DNA of 57,583 nucleotides, taken from the NCBI GenBank assembly GCA_017962105.1, contig JAGCVY010000077.1, forward strand, positions 1-57,583, written 5' to 3'. The stretch's first letter is position 1, and each line of letters starts with the position of its first letter. The notes below the pieces were generated by a model, which saw only the letters and a list, made by a program, of their open reading frames with translations, did not search any database and had not been told where the DNA came from. Made by a program: the position numbers and the translations under genes. This document shows, one piece after another, positions 42,331 through 50,554 of this stretch. This DNA is from Lachnospiraceae bacterium. Its GTDB lineage: Bacteria; Bacillota; Clostridia; Lachnospirales; Lachnospiraceae.

Positions 42331-42405
42331 TGGTAATCTCCTTTTTGTGTACCGACCTGTTTCTGCCTGGATTATCGATATTTGCAGAGTGCGTACACAA
42401 AATAG

Positions 42406-42434
42406 ATAATACCATGATTCTGTCCATAAGTAAA
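42406..42434 (-). promoter_or_regulatory. Promoter of aminotransferase-hisC-queH unit
   Basis: Minus strand TTTACT (42429-42434), 17-nt spacer, TATTAT (42406-42411) preceded by TGG (extended -10), about 76 nt before the start codon. Confidence 0.65.
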
Positions 42435-42458
42435 GGAAAAGCGCTTGCCTTATAATAG

Positions 42459-42487
42459 TTGTGTTCCCCGCTGTGGTATGGTATAAT
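42459..42487 (+). promoter_or_regulatory. Promoter of the tandem AAA+ gene
   Basis: TTGTGT (42459-42464), 17-nt spacer, TATAAT (42482-42487). The leader is short, with GGAGG at 42507-42511 giving a 10-nt gap to ATG 42522 but only 1 nt to ATG 42513. This sets the start at 42522. Confidence 0.8.
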
Positions 42488-42521
42488 ATGGCGAATTGAT
42501 TCGTGCGGAGGTATGCTGATT

Positions 42522-44621
42522 ATGCTCGACGGAAAGATAGAATTTGACCAGAACTGGGTGCTGAGTAAGCGTGACGGGGAAAAGCTTCCGGTGGAAGCCG
42601 TCAAGGACAAGCTGATGGGATTGTTCGGGGATAGCCTTAAGGTGGAACACGAGGACTATGCCCTGATCACATTTTCCCTGGAAAACGGTGCAGTTGAGCA
42701 GACGGCTCAGCAGATCAACACCGTCCTTCAGGAGGAGTTCGATCTCGCCAACGGACGGCAGATTCACGAGTCCTCCAACTCCGTGTACTACGTGTATCCG
42801 GAGGTCATGCTGGCCATGACCAACGCAGGCCAGAGCACGGACGTTCCGCCGATCTCCTACTTCGATTCCCTGATCGGCTGGGATGAATTCAAAAAGCTGT
42901 GCCGCGAGATCGCCAGCGTTGCTCCGCAGATCCGCAGCCACAACACGCAGATCAGCTTCCAGCATCAGAACTACCTCTTCTCCGTGAATGACGGAGCCGG
43001 TCTCACGACGATGCTGAACACCTTCGTGGATTTCATAACCGCGCTTGAGCTCTTCCCGTTCTGTACCGAGAATCCCGTACAGGAGGTGCGTCTCGGGGTT
43101 CGCACCGAGGACGGTTTCACCTCTCCTTTCGATGCGATCACCGCTCTCGGAAAGCTGGAGAACCGCAACCGTCTGGTCTGCTTCGATATCCGCGCATTCA
43201 CCGAGCGCTCCCGTCTGGGCGATCTGAAGACGTTCCTTCGGCAGCTGCTCCCCTTTGAAAGCGATTACATTTTCGCGTTCCGCGTTTCCTATATTGAACC
43301 GAATGCCCTGAAATCCCTCGGGGATACCATCAGCGACATTCTCTACCTCCGCACGATCTCCGTGCCGCCCTATACCAACGATCAGTTGAAGCAGGGTGCG
43401 ATCCTCGCCCTCGGCGAGTATTCCTATGCCGTCGACGAGGCCGCCTGGGACGTCTTCTTCTCCCGGATCGCCGAGGAGAAAAGCGACGGCCGTTTCTACG
43501 GAATGCAGTCGGTCCGGAAAATCGTATGCGAGATGCTGTGGCTGAAGCACTTAGCGGACGCCAAGGCCGCCGAAGCAACGGACGAAGCAGGCGCTCCGGA
43601 GGATCCCGCGGCACCTGCAGAGACACCGGCGGAGGCACCTGCTGAGGCACCTGCTGAGGCACCTGCAGAGGCACCTGCTGAGGCATCGGCAGAGGTACCT
43701 GCTGAGGCATCGGCAGCTGACTCCAACGTCATCAGCAAGGAAGACATTCTGCCGCTCTCATCGACCTATCAGGAGCACAAGCGCTCCGGATTTGACGAGC
43801 TTGCGGAGCTCATCGGAATGGAATCCATCACCGAGCGGATCCGTGAGATCGTTTCCCAGGTGAAATACGCCCTCAAGGACAAATCGGTGGATCGCCCGAC
43901 TTTGCACATGCGCTTCACCGGCGCTCCCGGCACCGGCAAGACCACCGTGGCGCGTATCCTCGGCCGCATTTTCGCGGAGAACGGTATCCTTCGAAACGGT
44001 TACTTCTTCGAGTATATGTCCCGCGACCTCTGTGGCGAATACGTCGGCCAGACCGCTCCGAAGACCGCTGCGATCTGCCGCGACGCCTACGGCTCGGTAC
44101 TCTTCCTTGACGAAGCCTATGCACTGTACAGCGGCGAGAGCAACTCCGACTACGGCAAGGAAGCTCTGGCGACGCTGATCTCCGAGATGGAAAACCATCG
44201 CGACGACATGGTCGTGATCATGGCCGGTTACCGCGATGATATGGATAAGCTGATGGCAGGCAACGCAGGTCTTCGCTCCCGCATGCCCTACCAGATTGAT
44301 TTTCCGAGTTACAGCAAGGAGCAGTTGACGGAAATCTTCATGCTGATGGTGAGAAAGCATTTTGCCTACGCGCCTGACCTCGAGCAGACTGCAGCCAACT
44401 TCTTCCAGTCCCTCGACCAGCACTATATCGATTCCCATGATTTCGCCAACGCCCGGTTTGTCCGCAACCTTTACGAGCGCACCTGGTCCAAGGCGGCTAT
44501 CCGCTCCCAGCTGGATTCCCTTGACAGCATAAAGATCACCTCCGATGACTTCCGCCAGGCGGCGTCCGAGGGAGAATTTTCCGAGAAACTGAACGCAAAG
44601 CACACTCTCGGATTCCTTTGA
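42522..44621 (+). CDS. Tandem AAA+ protein of the CbxX/CfqX (SpoVK) type with degenerate first ATPase domain
   Basis: 699 residues. The C-terminal AAA+ domain (about 425-690) is intact, with IGMESITERIREI, Walker A GAPGTGKTT (467-475), Walker B VLFLDEAYA (526-534), and sensor/arginine region MAGYRDDMDKLMAGNAGLRSR. The N-terminal half repeats the same plan in decayed form: IGWDEFKKLCREI (118-130), SVNDGAGLTT (154-163) where the lysine is lost, LVCFDIRAF (218-226) where DE is lost, and a C-terminal lid ending FYGMQSVRKIVCEML. Between them is a linker of PAEA/PAES repeats (about 362-400), encoded by 12-bp repeats near 43620-43720. Followed by a YbjN-like gene. Confidence 0.85.
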   Translation: MLDGKIEFDQNWVLSKRDGEKLPVEAVKDKLMGLFGDSLKVEHEDYALITFSLENGAVEQTAQQINTVLQEEFDLANGRQIHESSNSVYYVYPEVMLAMTNAGQSTDVPPISYFDSLIGWDEFKKLCREIASVAPQIRSHNTQISFQHQNYLFSVNDGAGLTTMLNTFVDFITALELFPFCTENPVQEVRLGVRTEDGFTSPFDAITALGKLENRNRLVCFDIRAFTERSRLGDLKTFLRQLLPFESDYIFAFRVSYIEPNALKSLGDTISDILYLRTISVPPYTNDQLKQGAILALGEYSYAVDEAAWDVFFSRIAEEKSDGRFYGMQSVRKIVCEMLWLKHLADAKAAEATDEAGAPEDPAAPAETPAEAPAEAPAEAPAEAPAEASAEVPAEASAADSNVISKEDILPLSSTYQEHKRSGFDELAELIGMESITERIREIVSQVKYALKDKSVDRPTLHMRFTGAPGTGKTTVARILGRIFAENGILRNGYFFEYMSRDLCGEYVGQTAPKTAAICRDAYGSVLFLDEAYALYSGESNSDYGKEALATLISEMENHRDDMVVIMAGYRDDMDKLMAGNAGLRSRMPYQIDFPSYSKEQLTEIFMLMVRKHFAYAPDLEQTAANFFQSLDQHYIDSHDFANARFVRNLYERTWSKAAIRSQLDSLDSIKITSDDFRQAASEGEFSEKLNAKHTLGFL

Positions 44622-44681
44622 TCGTCACGGAAATTTTGACCGGCCCACAGAAATACTACCCCAACCGAAAGGAAGAACGAT

Positions 44682-45149
44682 ATGGCAACATCCCAGGAAG
44701 AACTGGACTCCTCACGCGTATTTCAGTCTTTAAAACAGGTGGTCTCCGCTTTGGTGCAAAACTTCGAGTGCGACGATGAGGCGCTGAAGATCAACTTTAA
44801 CGTGGACGCGGAACCCTTCGAGGTCGCGTTCCGCTTTGCGATCCACCCGAGCTCGCAGCTGTTGACGCTGTACTCCCGCATGCCCTACACCGTGGACGAG
44901 CAATATCGCGACGCTTTTGCCAAGGCTGTCTGCAGTTTAAACTACGACCGCATGTACGGCTCCACCTTCGACTTTTCCCCGGAGAAGGGAATCGTTCTCT
45001 ACCGCTCGGCCCTTCACTATCAGAAGAGCCTGATCTCCCGCGAGCTGCTTGAGGCCTTCGCCCGCGGCGCATACAACACCGTCGTAAAATACAACCCGTA
45101 CCTCTACGACATTTCCCACGGCGTCGACGCCACTCTGCCTGAGGAGTAA
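44682..45149 (+). CDS. YbjN-like protein
   Basis: 155 residues. No membrane segment. Length and pattern (alternating beta strands, DDEALKINFNVDAEPFEVAFRF, EQYRDAFAKAVCSLNY, SFDFSPEKGIVLYR-like TFDFSPEKGIVLYRSAL) fit the YbjN family, whose fold resembles type III secretion chaperones. AACCGAAAGGAAG provides an SD. It is 60 nt after the tandem AAA+ gene and ends at a strong terminator, so the two form a dedicated two-gene operon. Confidence 0.75.
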   Translation: MATSQEELDSSRVFQSLKQVVSALVQNFECDDEALKINFNVDAEPFEVAFRFAIHPSSQLLTLYSRMPYTVDEQYRDAFAKAVCSLNYDRMYGSTFDFSPEKGIVLYRSALHYQKSLISRELLEAFARGAYNTVVKYNPYLYDISHGVDATLPEE

Positions 45150-45165
45150 ACCATTCGACCGAACA

Positions 45166-45215
45166 AAAAAACAACCCGCCCGGACCGCAGCAACAGCGGC
45201 ACGAGCGGGTTTTCC
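45166..45215. terminator. Bidirectional terminator between YbjN-like gene and metallopeptidase gene
   Basis: Interrupted GC-rich hairpin from AACCCGC (45173) to GCGGGTT (45211). It has TTTTCCTGTTT on the plus side and seven As (Ts on the minus strand) on the other, serving both convergent units. Confidence 0.8.
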
Positions 45216-45219
45216 TGTT

Positions 45220-47325
45220 TCATTCTTCCGTTTCGGACCGGTCGAAATCATCCTTGTATCCGTCGTCCACCCGGTAGAGTTCAATGTACTCCGCCGGATC
45301 GAGCACTCCGATGTAGCTCTCCCATCGCATTGCGGACTCGCTGTTTCCGACGCTCGGGAAGGCGGCGCGGATGATCGCGCAGAGATGCTGCGCTTTCAGT
45401 CGGAGATGCTCGCTTTTCTTGAAATAGTAGTTGTTTCCGAGGTACAGGTTTTCCAGTACCCTGGCACGATCCTCCCGAACGGTAGTCCGGGAATAGGCGT
45501 CGATGAACCAGGCATTTTTCGGATCCTTCGTGTAGGTTCCTCCGTTATCGTTAAGGTCCTTTCCGGAATCATCCGTATAAGCATCGTGATATCCGTATTT
45601 GCTTGAATTCAGTTCCTCGGTCCAATACGTTTCAAAGTCCAGATGATTGTCGGTGCAGTATTTCCGGATGCGGATCTCCATCATATGCATGGTCTCGTGC
45701 ACAAAGGTCTCGGGGAACTGGTTCATGTACTTCGACCCGTACGCCATACAGATATCCTCGTACGCCGTGCTGGTCAGCGCAGCCGCCCGCTCGATCCCGC
45801 TCAGATCCGTCCGTTGGAACCCGTCGCACAGGAAAAACCGCACACACTTTTTGGTCCCGTCCGCCAGAAGGTCGGTCCAGAACCCGTCCGGGAACCCGGA
45901 GATCGACTCCTCGAACATCCCCATCAGTTCCGACAACCGGTAGTAATCATCGCAGGGGATCAGCGCATAACTGTTGAACATCCCTCCGGCCATGTCAACC
46001 TCTTCGAAGTACATGCGGACGCCGTATTTTTCGCGGATCTGCTCCGCTCTCTCCCGCAGTTTAAGCGTCTCCTCGTCGGCTGTGATCACGCGGCTTCCCG
46101 ATGCCTTCTGCGGCGTCTCCGCGGTCACGTCCCACAGGATCAGCTCCTCATCACCCTCCCCGCAGCTGACATCAAAAATGACATAACCGCGCTTCGTGAG
46201 ATGGGATTGACCGTAAAATCCATAGCTTTTATAGGAGTCCGACCGGAGCTCCCCTAAGAGCGTACACTCCTTAATGTCGTACACACGGTAGTAGACAAGC
46301 GGCTGATCGTTATCGTCCCCAAACACCCACTGGGAGGTTGCCCCGATCCCGTTTTTCAGGTCCTCCATAACCTCCGAGGAGTCTTTTTTGTCGAAGGAAT
46401 ACACCGGGCCGGACTGGTCGAGTCCGCCGAACATCCACCTGGAATCGGTGGAGTACTCCAGCATATCCGCAAAGCATTCCTGCTCCAGGTGAATCCCGTC
46501 AACCGGAGCCAGCTTTCCTTTCTGCAGGTCCAGCCGAAGCTGATACTCGGTATAATCGGCCCGGAACGCGGAAAATACGGCGTTGTCCCCGTCACTGCGC
46601 AGAAATGCGCGGATCTCATAATCCTCGTACGGGAACGAAAGCTGTTTCTCCCCTTCGAAGGAATATCTCTCCAGGAAACATGAGCCGTCGTCATTCTGGG
46701 TTTTGAACCAGAGATCGTGATTGTCCGTAATCCCCAGAAGTGAACCTCCCGGCACCGCAAAGCGCCGGATTTCCTGCAGGTCCATATCCAGTTCCAGGAT
46801 CACGCTGTCCACTAACGGTATCACAACCGTCCCGTCCTCAAGAAGGTGGAGGCTTCCCCAGATCCCGTCGGTGTTATCCCGTATGCGTACGATATCCGGA
46901 ACTCCCAGATGGAACAGAAGGAACCGCTGTACGGATTCCCTTGACCCGTCCTGCAGCAGTTGTCCGTTTCCGAAAAATTCGACGCAGACGAAATCATTGT
47001 TGATATCGATATCCGCCACATACCCGTTCTTTAAACATTCGCTGACGGGAAGCCGGTACACGGTGTCGTCGATCTTCTCATACAGTTCCTCAAGGCTGTA
47101 ATCGTCCCGGGAGCGGATTGGTGTCGGCGTGGGCGACGGGGAAGGCGTAGGCGTTGCGGTAGTCCCCGGCGTTGCGGATGTGGACACGGCACCCGGCGTC
47201 ATCAAGTCCGCAGGACGCCCCGGCCGGGGCTGGGGATCCGTTTTCGTGCATCCGAAGAAAACCATGACCGCCAAAACGAACATGGCCAGGGCGCATCGAA
47301 TCCGCCGTCTCACCCTCTTCTCCAT
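45220..47325 (-). CDS. Secreted lipoprotein-like protein with C-terminal zinc metallopeptidase motif
   Basis: 701 residues from ATG 47325 (GGAGAG upstream). An N-terminal signal with a lipobox-like VMVFFGC is followed by a Pro/Thr/Ser linker (TPTPSPSPTPTP). A middle region of about 350 residues, rich in beta strands, looks propeller-like. Near the C terminus HETMH (about 543-547) is a classic HExxH zinc site. A later YSRTTVREDRARVLE (Glu618/Asp619) resembles the S/T-x-x-ED third-ligand segment of putative zinc-binding lipoproteins. No known family could be assigned with certainty. It probably acts outside the cell on the envelope. It is downstream of the MORN gene. Confidence 0.78.
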   Translation of the reverse strand: MEKRVRRRIRCALAMFVLAVMVFFGCTKTDPQPRPGRPADLMTPGAVSTSATPGTTATPTPSPSPTPTPIRSRDDYSLEELYEKIDDTVYRLPVSECLKNGYVADIDINNDFVCVEFFGNGQLLQDGSRESVQRFLLFHLGVPDIVRIRDNTDGIWGSLHLLEDGTVVIPLVDSVILELDMDLQEIRRFAVPGGSLLGITDNHDLWFKTQNDDGSCFLERYSFEGEKQLSFPYEDYEIRAFLRSDGDNAVFSAFRADYTEYQLRLDLQKGKLAPVDGIHLEQECFADMLEYSTDSRWMFGGLDQSGPVYSFDKKDSSEVMEDLKNGIGATSQWVFGDDNDQPLVYYRVYDIKECTLLGELRSDSYKSYGFYGQSHLTKRGYVIFDVSCGEGDEELILWDVTAETPQKASGSRVITADEETLKLRERAEQIREKYGVRMYFEEVDMAGGMFNSYALIPCDDYYRLSELMGMFEESISGFPDGFWTDLLADGTKKCVRFFLCDGFQRTDLSGIERAAALTSTAYEDICMAYGSKYMNQFPETFVHETMHMMEIRIRKYCTDNHLDFETYWTEELNSSKYGYHDAYTDDSGKDLNDNGGTYTKDPKNAWFIDAYSRTTVREDRARVLENLYLGNNYYFKKSEHLRLKAQHLCAIIRAAFPSVGNSESAMRWESYIGVLDPAEYIELYRVDDGYKDDFDRSETEE

Positions 47326-47373
47326 ACGTACTCTCTCCGGTTTCACCTTTGTTTTGCTTCCCTGTATTCAGCA

Positions 47374-47399
47374 ACGGCGCGCCCCATAAGGCGCGCCGT
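47374..47399. other. Perfect hairpin between MORN gene and metallopeptidase gene
   Basis: Ten-bp GC-rich stem ACGGCGCGCC (47374-47383) / GGCGCGCCGT (47390-47399) with a 6-nt loop. No T tract follows on the minus strand, so it may be a processing or stabilising structure rather than a terminator. Confidence 0.5.
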
Positions 47400-47422
47400 A
47401 CTTTTGTTACAGCCGATAATCG

Positions 47423-50011
47423 TCAGATGCCGACATACTCGTTATTCTCAAAGCGACCCTTGCGGACACGCCCGTTGGCGTACTTCATGACTCCCTCTCC
47501 GTGTCTCTTGTCATCCTTCCAGCCGCCTTCATAGCTGTCGCCGGTGGACCAGCGGAACACGCCGTATCCGCAGCGCACTCCGTGCTCAAACTCACCCTCG
47601 TAGCTGCTTCCGTTCGTGTAGGTGAACACACCGTTGCCGTGAGGCAGATTCTTGTCGTCCACTTCACCTTCGTAACGGTTTCCGCTCTTATAGTTGATAC
47701 TCTTGGTTTCCTTCACCGGAGCTGCGATGACCGGAGCAGACTCCACAGCATTCTCCGCAGCCTGAACCGCCTCGGAAGCCTCGTTTCCGGCAGCTTCAAC
47801 GGCTTCTGCTGCCTCTGCGACAGTGTTCTCTGCGGCCTGTACGGCTGTCTCCACCGCGTTCTCCACGGTCTGTGCAGCTTCCTCGACCGCATTCTCAGCG
47901 GTCTGTGCAGCTTCCCCGGCCACATTCTCAGCAGCCTGTGCGGTCTCAACAGCATTCTCTGCAGTCTGTACGGCTTCCTCTGCAACATTCTCTGCGGTTT
48001 GCGCTGTCTCAGCTGCATTTTCCGCAGTCTCTGCCGCCTCGGCCGCCTCCGCTTCAACGGTGAACGGATCGTCCACGATCTCCGCGAAGACCTTCTTGCC
48101 GCCTTCCCAAACCTGCGCTTCCTTTGCGCCGTTGGCGTAGATCAGCACACCGGTACCGTCGCGCTTGCCGCCCTTCCAGTTTCCGATGTAGGTGTTGCCG
48201 TTGCTGAACTGGTAGGAACCGTGGCCCTCAAAGGTACCGCCCTCGAAGTTGCCCTCGTATACTTCCCCGTTGGCCTGGACGAAACGTCCCTGACCGGACT
48301 TGATGCTGTTCTCCCAGTTGCCTTCGTAACGGCTTCCCGCCGCGTAGGTCATGATGCCCTGTCCGTGGCGCTTGCCCATATTGTAGCCGCCCTCGTATAC
48401 ATCGCCGTTCTGGTATTCCATGCGGCCGACGCCGTGGCGCTTACCGTTCACGAAATCGCCGGTGTAATGTTCGCCGTTGGCATAGGTCTCCTCATGGTAC
48501 CCGGTCTTCGTAACAGGGTCATAAGGTTTCTTCTCTTCCTGCGGTTTCTCCTCCGCTGCGGCCTCCACCGCAGCAGCAACCGTTTCCGCCGCTGTCTCCG
48601 CAGCATTTTCCGCCGTTTTGGCGACGGTCTCCGCCACATTGGCAGAAGCTTCCGCAACGGTCTCCGCCGTCTCAGCCGCGGTCTCCGCAGCTTCGCTCAC
48701 CTCCGCTGCAGGCGTAGGAGCAACCATGCCGAGCTTCGCAAAATAACTCTGCATCGCGCGGTCCTCCAAGGTCTTCTCGTCAACCTGAGGCTCCTCCACC
48801 TTCTTCTCCCGAAGCTCCTCGGGGATCGGCTTGCCGATGCTCTCGTACATGCCGCTCAAAATCTTCGAATTGGCATTTTCCTTTCTGTCATCCGAAGTGT
48901 CAACAAAACTGGATTCAATCATTGCTGCAGCCCCCTCGCTGTCTTCCATATCCGCATCCACCGCATTCTCCGGTGCCGTGGACGCTGTATTCCCCGGTAA
49001 ATCCATATCCTGGAAACTCTCCCCGAGTTCCTCCTCGGCCGGCTTCTGCTCCCCGTGCAGATCGATATCCGACACGCTGTCATCCAGGACAACCAATGTC
49101 TGCGCTGCTGCCTCAGCCATCCGCTTGGCAAGCGCATCCGCCTCATCCTCAAGATCCCCGTTCATGTCGGAACCGTCAAATCCGTTGCCCCGGAACACCG
49201 GTCTCGCAACGGATTTCCGTGTGGGCTCCGCACGCTGGGAAGTCTTCTTCGCAATGTTCGGCGAATCCTCCATTCCTGCGAAGAGAAGGGGTGCCCCCTC
49301 ATCCTCCTCGACGGCTGCCAGCTCCTCGCGAGCCAGCGTGTTCCAAATGCTGTCCAAAGACTCGTCCGGCGGAAGCTCGGTGTTCTGCTGACGCCATGCG
49401 CGGTCCTCCTCTTCCTCGAGGGGATTCTCCGCAAGCGCCCGCTGCTCCTGCTCCGCAAGAAACTGTGCGATCTGCTCCTCCGTAGGCGTCTCGCGAAATG
49501 CGCAGATTCCGTTGACCCAGTATCCTTCCTCCGCATGTCCGTCGCGGAAATACATCTTTCCCATGCCGTTGGGCATGTCGTCGCTCCACTCACCCTCATA
49601 CTCGCGTCCGTCGCCGAAGATGACGCGTCCGCTGGTGAAGCGGCCGTCCTTATAATATCCTTCCAAAAGGTTTCCGCCGGGAAGCGACTCCTCGCCGTAG
49701 CCTTCGTATTTGTCATTCACCCACTCGCCGTCATAGTAAGCATCGTTACGGAAAATGAGCTTGCCCTTGCCGTGGCGCATTCCGTCCTTGAAATCGCCTT
49801 TGTACGACTTCCGGGAATCATGCTCGTTGTAAGTGAGCTCGCCCTTACCGTTCGGGATCCCGTTCCGCGCCTTGCCGACATAGCGGCCTTCCGGAAGCAG
49901 AATCTCAAGGTCGTTGGCGACATCTTTGTTCTGCGTATTCATCTTAAAGCGGCATTTGACACACAATCCGTCACCGCCGGCTCTGTTTTCCTTGCAGATC
50001 ATACAATACAT
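47423..50011 (-). CDS. Large MORN-repeat protein with zinc ribbon and 11-residue amphipathic repeats
   Basis: 862 residues. N-terminal zinc ribbon Cys3/Cys6/Cys17/Cys20. About five MORN repeats follow (roughly 40-165), then an acidic, low-complexity region (170-430). An Ala/Glu/Thr helix-forming stretch (about 430-495) precedes about six MORN repeats (roughly 500-640, e.g. YEGGYNMGKRHGQG). A second long 11-residue repeat region (about 654-755, units like EEAVQTAENAV) is followed by four C-terminal MORN repeats (e.g. YEGEFEHGVRCGYG). MORN motifs commonly associate with membranes, and 11-residue repeats form amphipathic helices. A scaffold at the inner membrane is an inference. No signal peptide. 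Confidence 0.85.
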   Translation of the reverse strand: MYCMICKENRAGGDGLCVKCRFKMNTQNKDVANDLEILLPEGRYVGKARNGIPNGKGELTYNEHDSRKSYKGDFKDGMRHGKGKLIFRNDAYYDGEWVNDKYEGYGEESLPGGNLLEGYYKDGRFTSGRVIFGDGREYEGEWSDDMPNGMGKMYFRDGHAEEGYWVNGICAFRETPTEEQIAQFLAEQEQRALAENPLEEEEDRAWRQQNTELPPDESLDSIWNTLAREELAAVEEDEGAPLLFAGMEDSPNIAKKTSQRAEPTRKSVARPVFRGNGFDGSDMNGDLEDEADALAKRMAEAAAQTLVVLDDSVSDIDLHGEQKPAEEELGESFQDMDLPGNTASTAPENAVDADMEDSEGAAAMIESSFVDTSDDRKENANSKILSGMYESIGKPIPEELREKKVEEPQVDEKTLEDRAMQSYFAKLGMVAPTPAAEVSEAAETAAETAETVAEASANVAETVAKTAENAAETAAETVAAAVEAAAEEKPQEEKKPYDPVTKTGYHEETYANGEHYTGDFVNGKRHGVGRMEYQNGDVYEGGYNMGKRHGQGIMTYAAGSRYEGNWENSIKSGQGRFVQANGEVYEGNFEGGTFEGHGSYQFSNGNTYIGNWKGGKRDGTGVLIYANGAKEAQVWEGGKKVFAEIVDDPFTVEAEAAEAAETAENAAETAQTAENVAEEAVQTAENAVETAQAAENVAGEAAQTAENAVEEAAQTVENAVETAVQAAENTVAEAAEAVEAAGNEASEAVQAAENAVESAPVIAAPVKETKSINYKSGNRYEGEVDDKNLPHGNGVFTYTNGSSYEGEFEHGVRCGYGVFRWSTGDSYEGGWKDDKRHGEGVMKYANGRVRKGRFENNEYVGI

Positions 50012-50159
50012 AGATTCCCACTCACCTTTCTCCGAAAAATACCCATACTGCCGCCGAAATACGGCTTTTTGACAAATGTAAACCCGAAGACCCCATTTCG
50101 GGGATTACTTTATATTACCAAATTTTACGGAAAATTTCTACCTTTTCTCTGAAGTTTCC

Positions 50160-50371
50160 GCAAAAAATGAGCGCATGTGAGCTTAACATTCAAATGCGCA
50201 GTCGCTGCTGCGCAAACGCTCCCCTCGCGTGCAAAGCCCGCTCGGTGTACGTTTGCTCGCAGCACGGTGCGCTTTCAGCGCACCTTAAGCAAACAAAAAA
50301 ACACGATTCTCGAAACATTCGTTTCGCAATCGTGTCCTTTTGTTTGCACTGCGCATTTTTTTGCGCAGTGC
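50160..50371. repeat. Palindrome-dense element downstream of tRNA-Thr
   Basis: About 210 nt made almost entirely of inverted repeats. GCGCAT...ATGCGC spans 50171-50199. TGCGCAG/CTGCGCA spans 50195-50214. GCAAACG (50212-50218) can pair with CGTTTGC (50250-50256), while GTTTGCT (50251-50257) can pair instead with AGCAAAC (50288-50294). GGTGCGC/GCGCACC surrounds 50266-50284. A 59-nt hairpin runs from GCAAACAAAA (50289) to TTTTGTTTGC (50347). A 10-bp GCACTGCGCA/TGCGCAGTGC stem spans 50346-50371. Several arms are shared by alternative partners. No coding frame is convincing. It fills most of the 378-nt gap 50012-50389; the rest is the AT-rich MORN leader. Confidence 0.7.
50294..50335 (-). terminator. 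tRNA-Thr terminator
   Basis: Hairpin ACACGATT..CGAAAC/GTTTCG..AATCGTGT (about 50301-50335), followed on the minus strand by seven Ts. It lies 55 nt after the tRNA 3' end and forms the core of the larger 59-nt hairpin. Confidence 0.75.
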
Positions 50372-50389
50372 CGTCTCGCTATTCGCGCA

Positions 50390-50462
50390 AGCTGCCTAGC
50401 GGATTTGAACCGCCGACCTCCGCCTTACCAAGGCGACGCTCTACCAGCTGAGCCAAGGCAGC
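50390..50462 (-). tRNA. tRNA-Thr (anticodon GGT)
   Basis: 73-nt cloverleaf: acceptor GCTGCCT/AGGCAGC with discriminator T at 50390, D-arm GCTC/GAGC, anticodon stem TCGCC/GGCGG with loop TTGGTAA (anticodon GGT, reads ACC/ACT), 5-nt variable loop, and T-arm GGCGG/CCGCT with loop TTCAAAT. CCA is not encoded. It has its own promoter. Confidence 0.97.
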
Positions 50463-50476
50463 ATCACACAACGGCT

Positions 50477-50505
50477 ACTATAACACACGGCCATCGGTTT
50501 TGCAA
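50477..50505 (-). promoter_or_regulatory. tRNA-Thr promoter
   Basis: Minus strand TTGCAA (50500-50505), 17-nt spacer, TATAGT (50477-50482), about 15 nt before the tRNA 5' end. Confidence 0.75.
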
Positions 50506-50554
50506 GAACTTTTTGCATCTTTTTCGAGGCAGTGTTTTTTCGGGGAAAGAACTG

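Noticed and set aside
43620-43720. Mobile or tandem repeat array
   Set aside because: The 12-bp repeats encode the PAEA linker of the tandem AAA+ protein and stay in frame.
47374-47399. Terminator of the MORN gene
   Set aside because: Strong hairpin without following T run on the minus strand.
47740-48052. CRISPR-like array in the 11-residue repeat region
   Set aside because: The repeats are in-frame coding repeats of the MORN protein, with no spacers of constant length and no cas genes.
50390-50462. tRNA-Thr as an integration site of a mobile element
   Set aside because: No integrase, no duplicated tRNA 3' end and no phage genes are in the window, and flanking genes are housekeeping.
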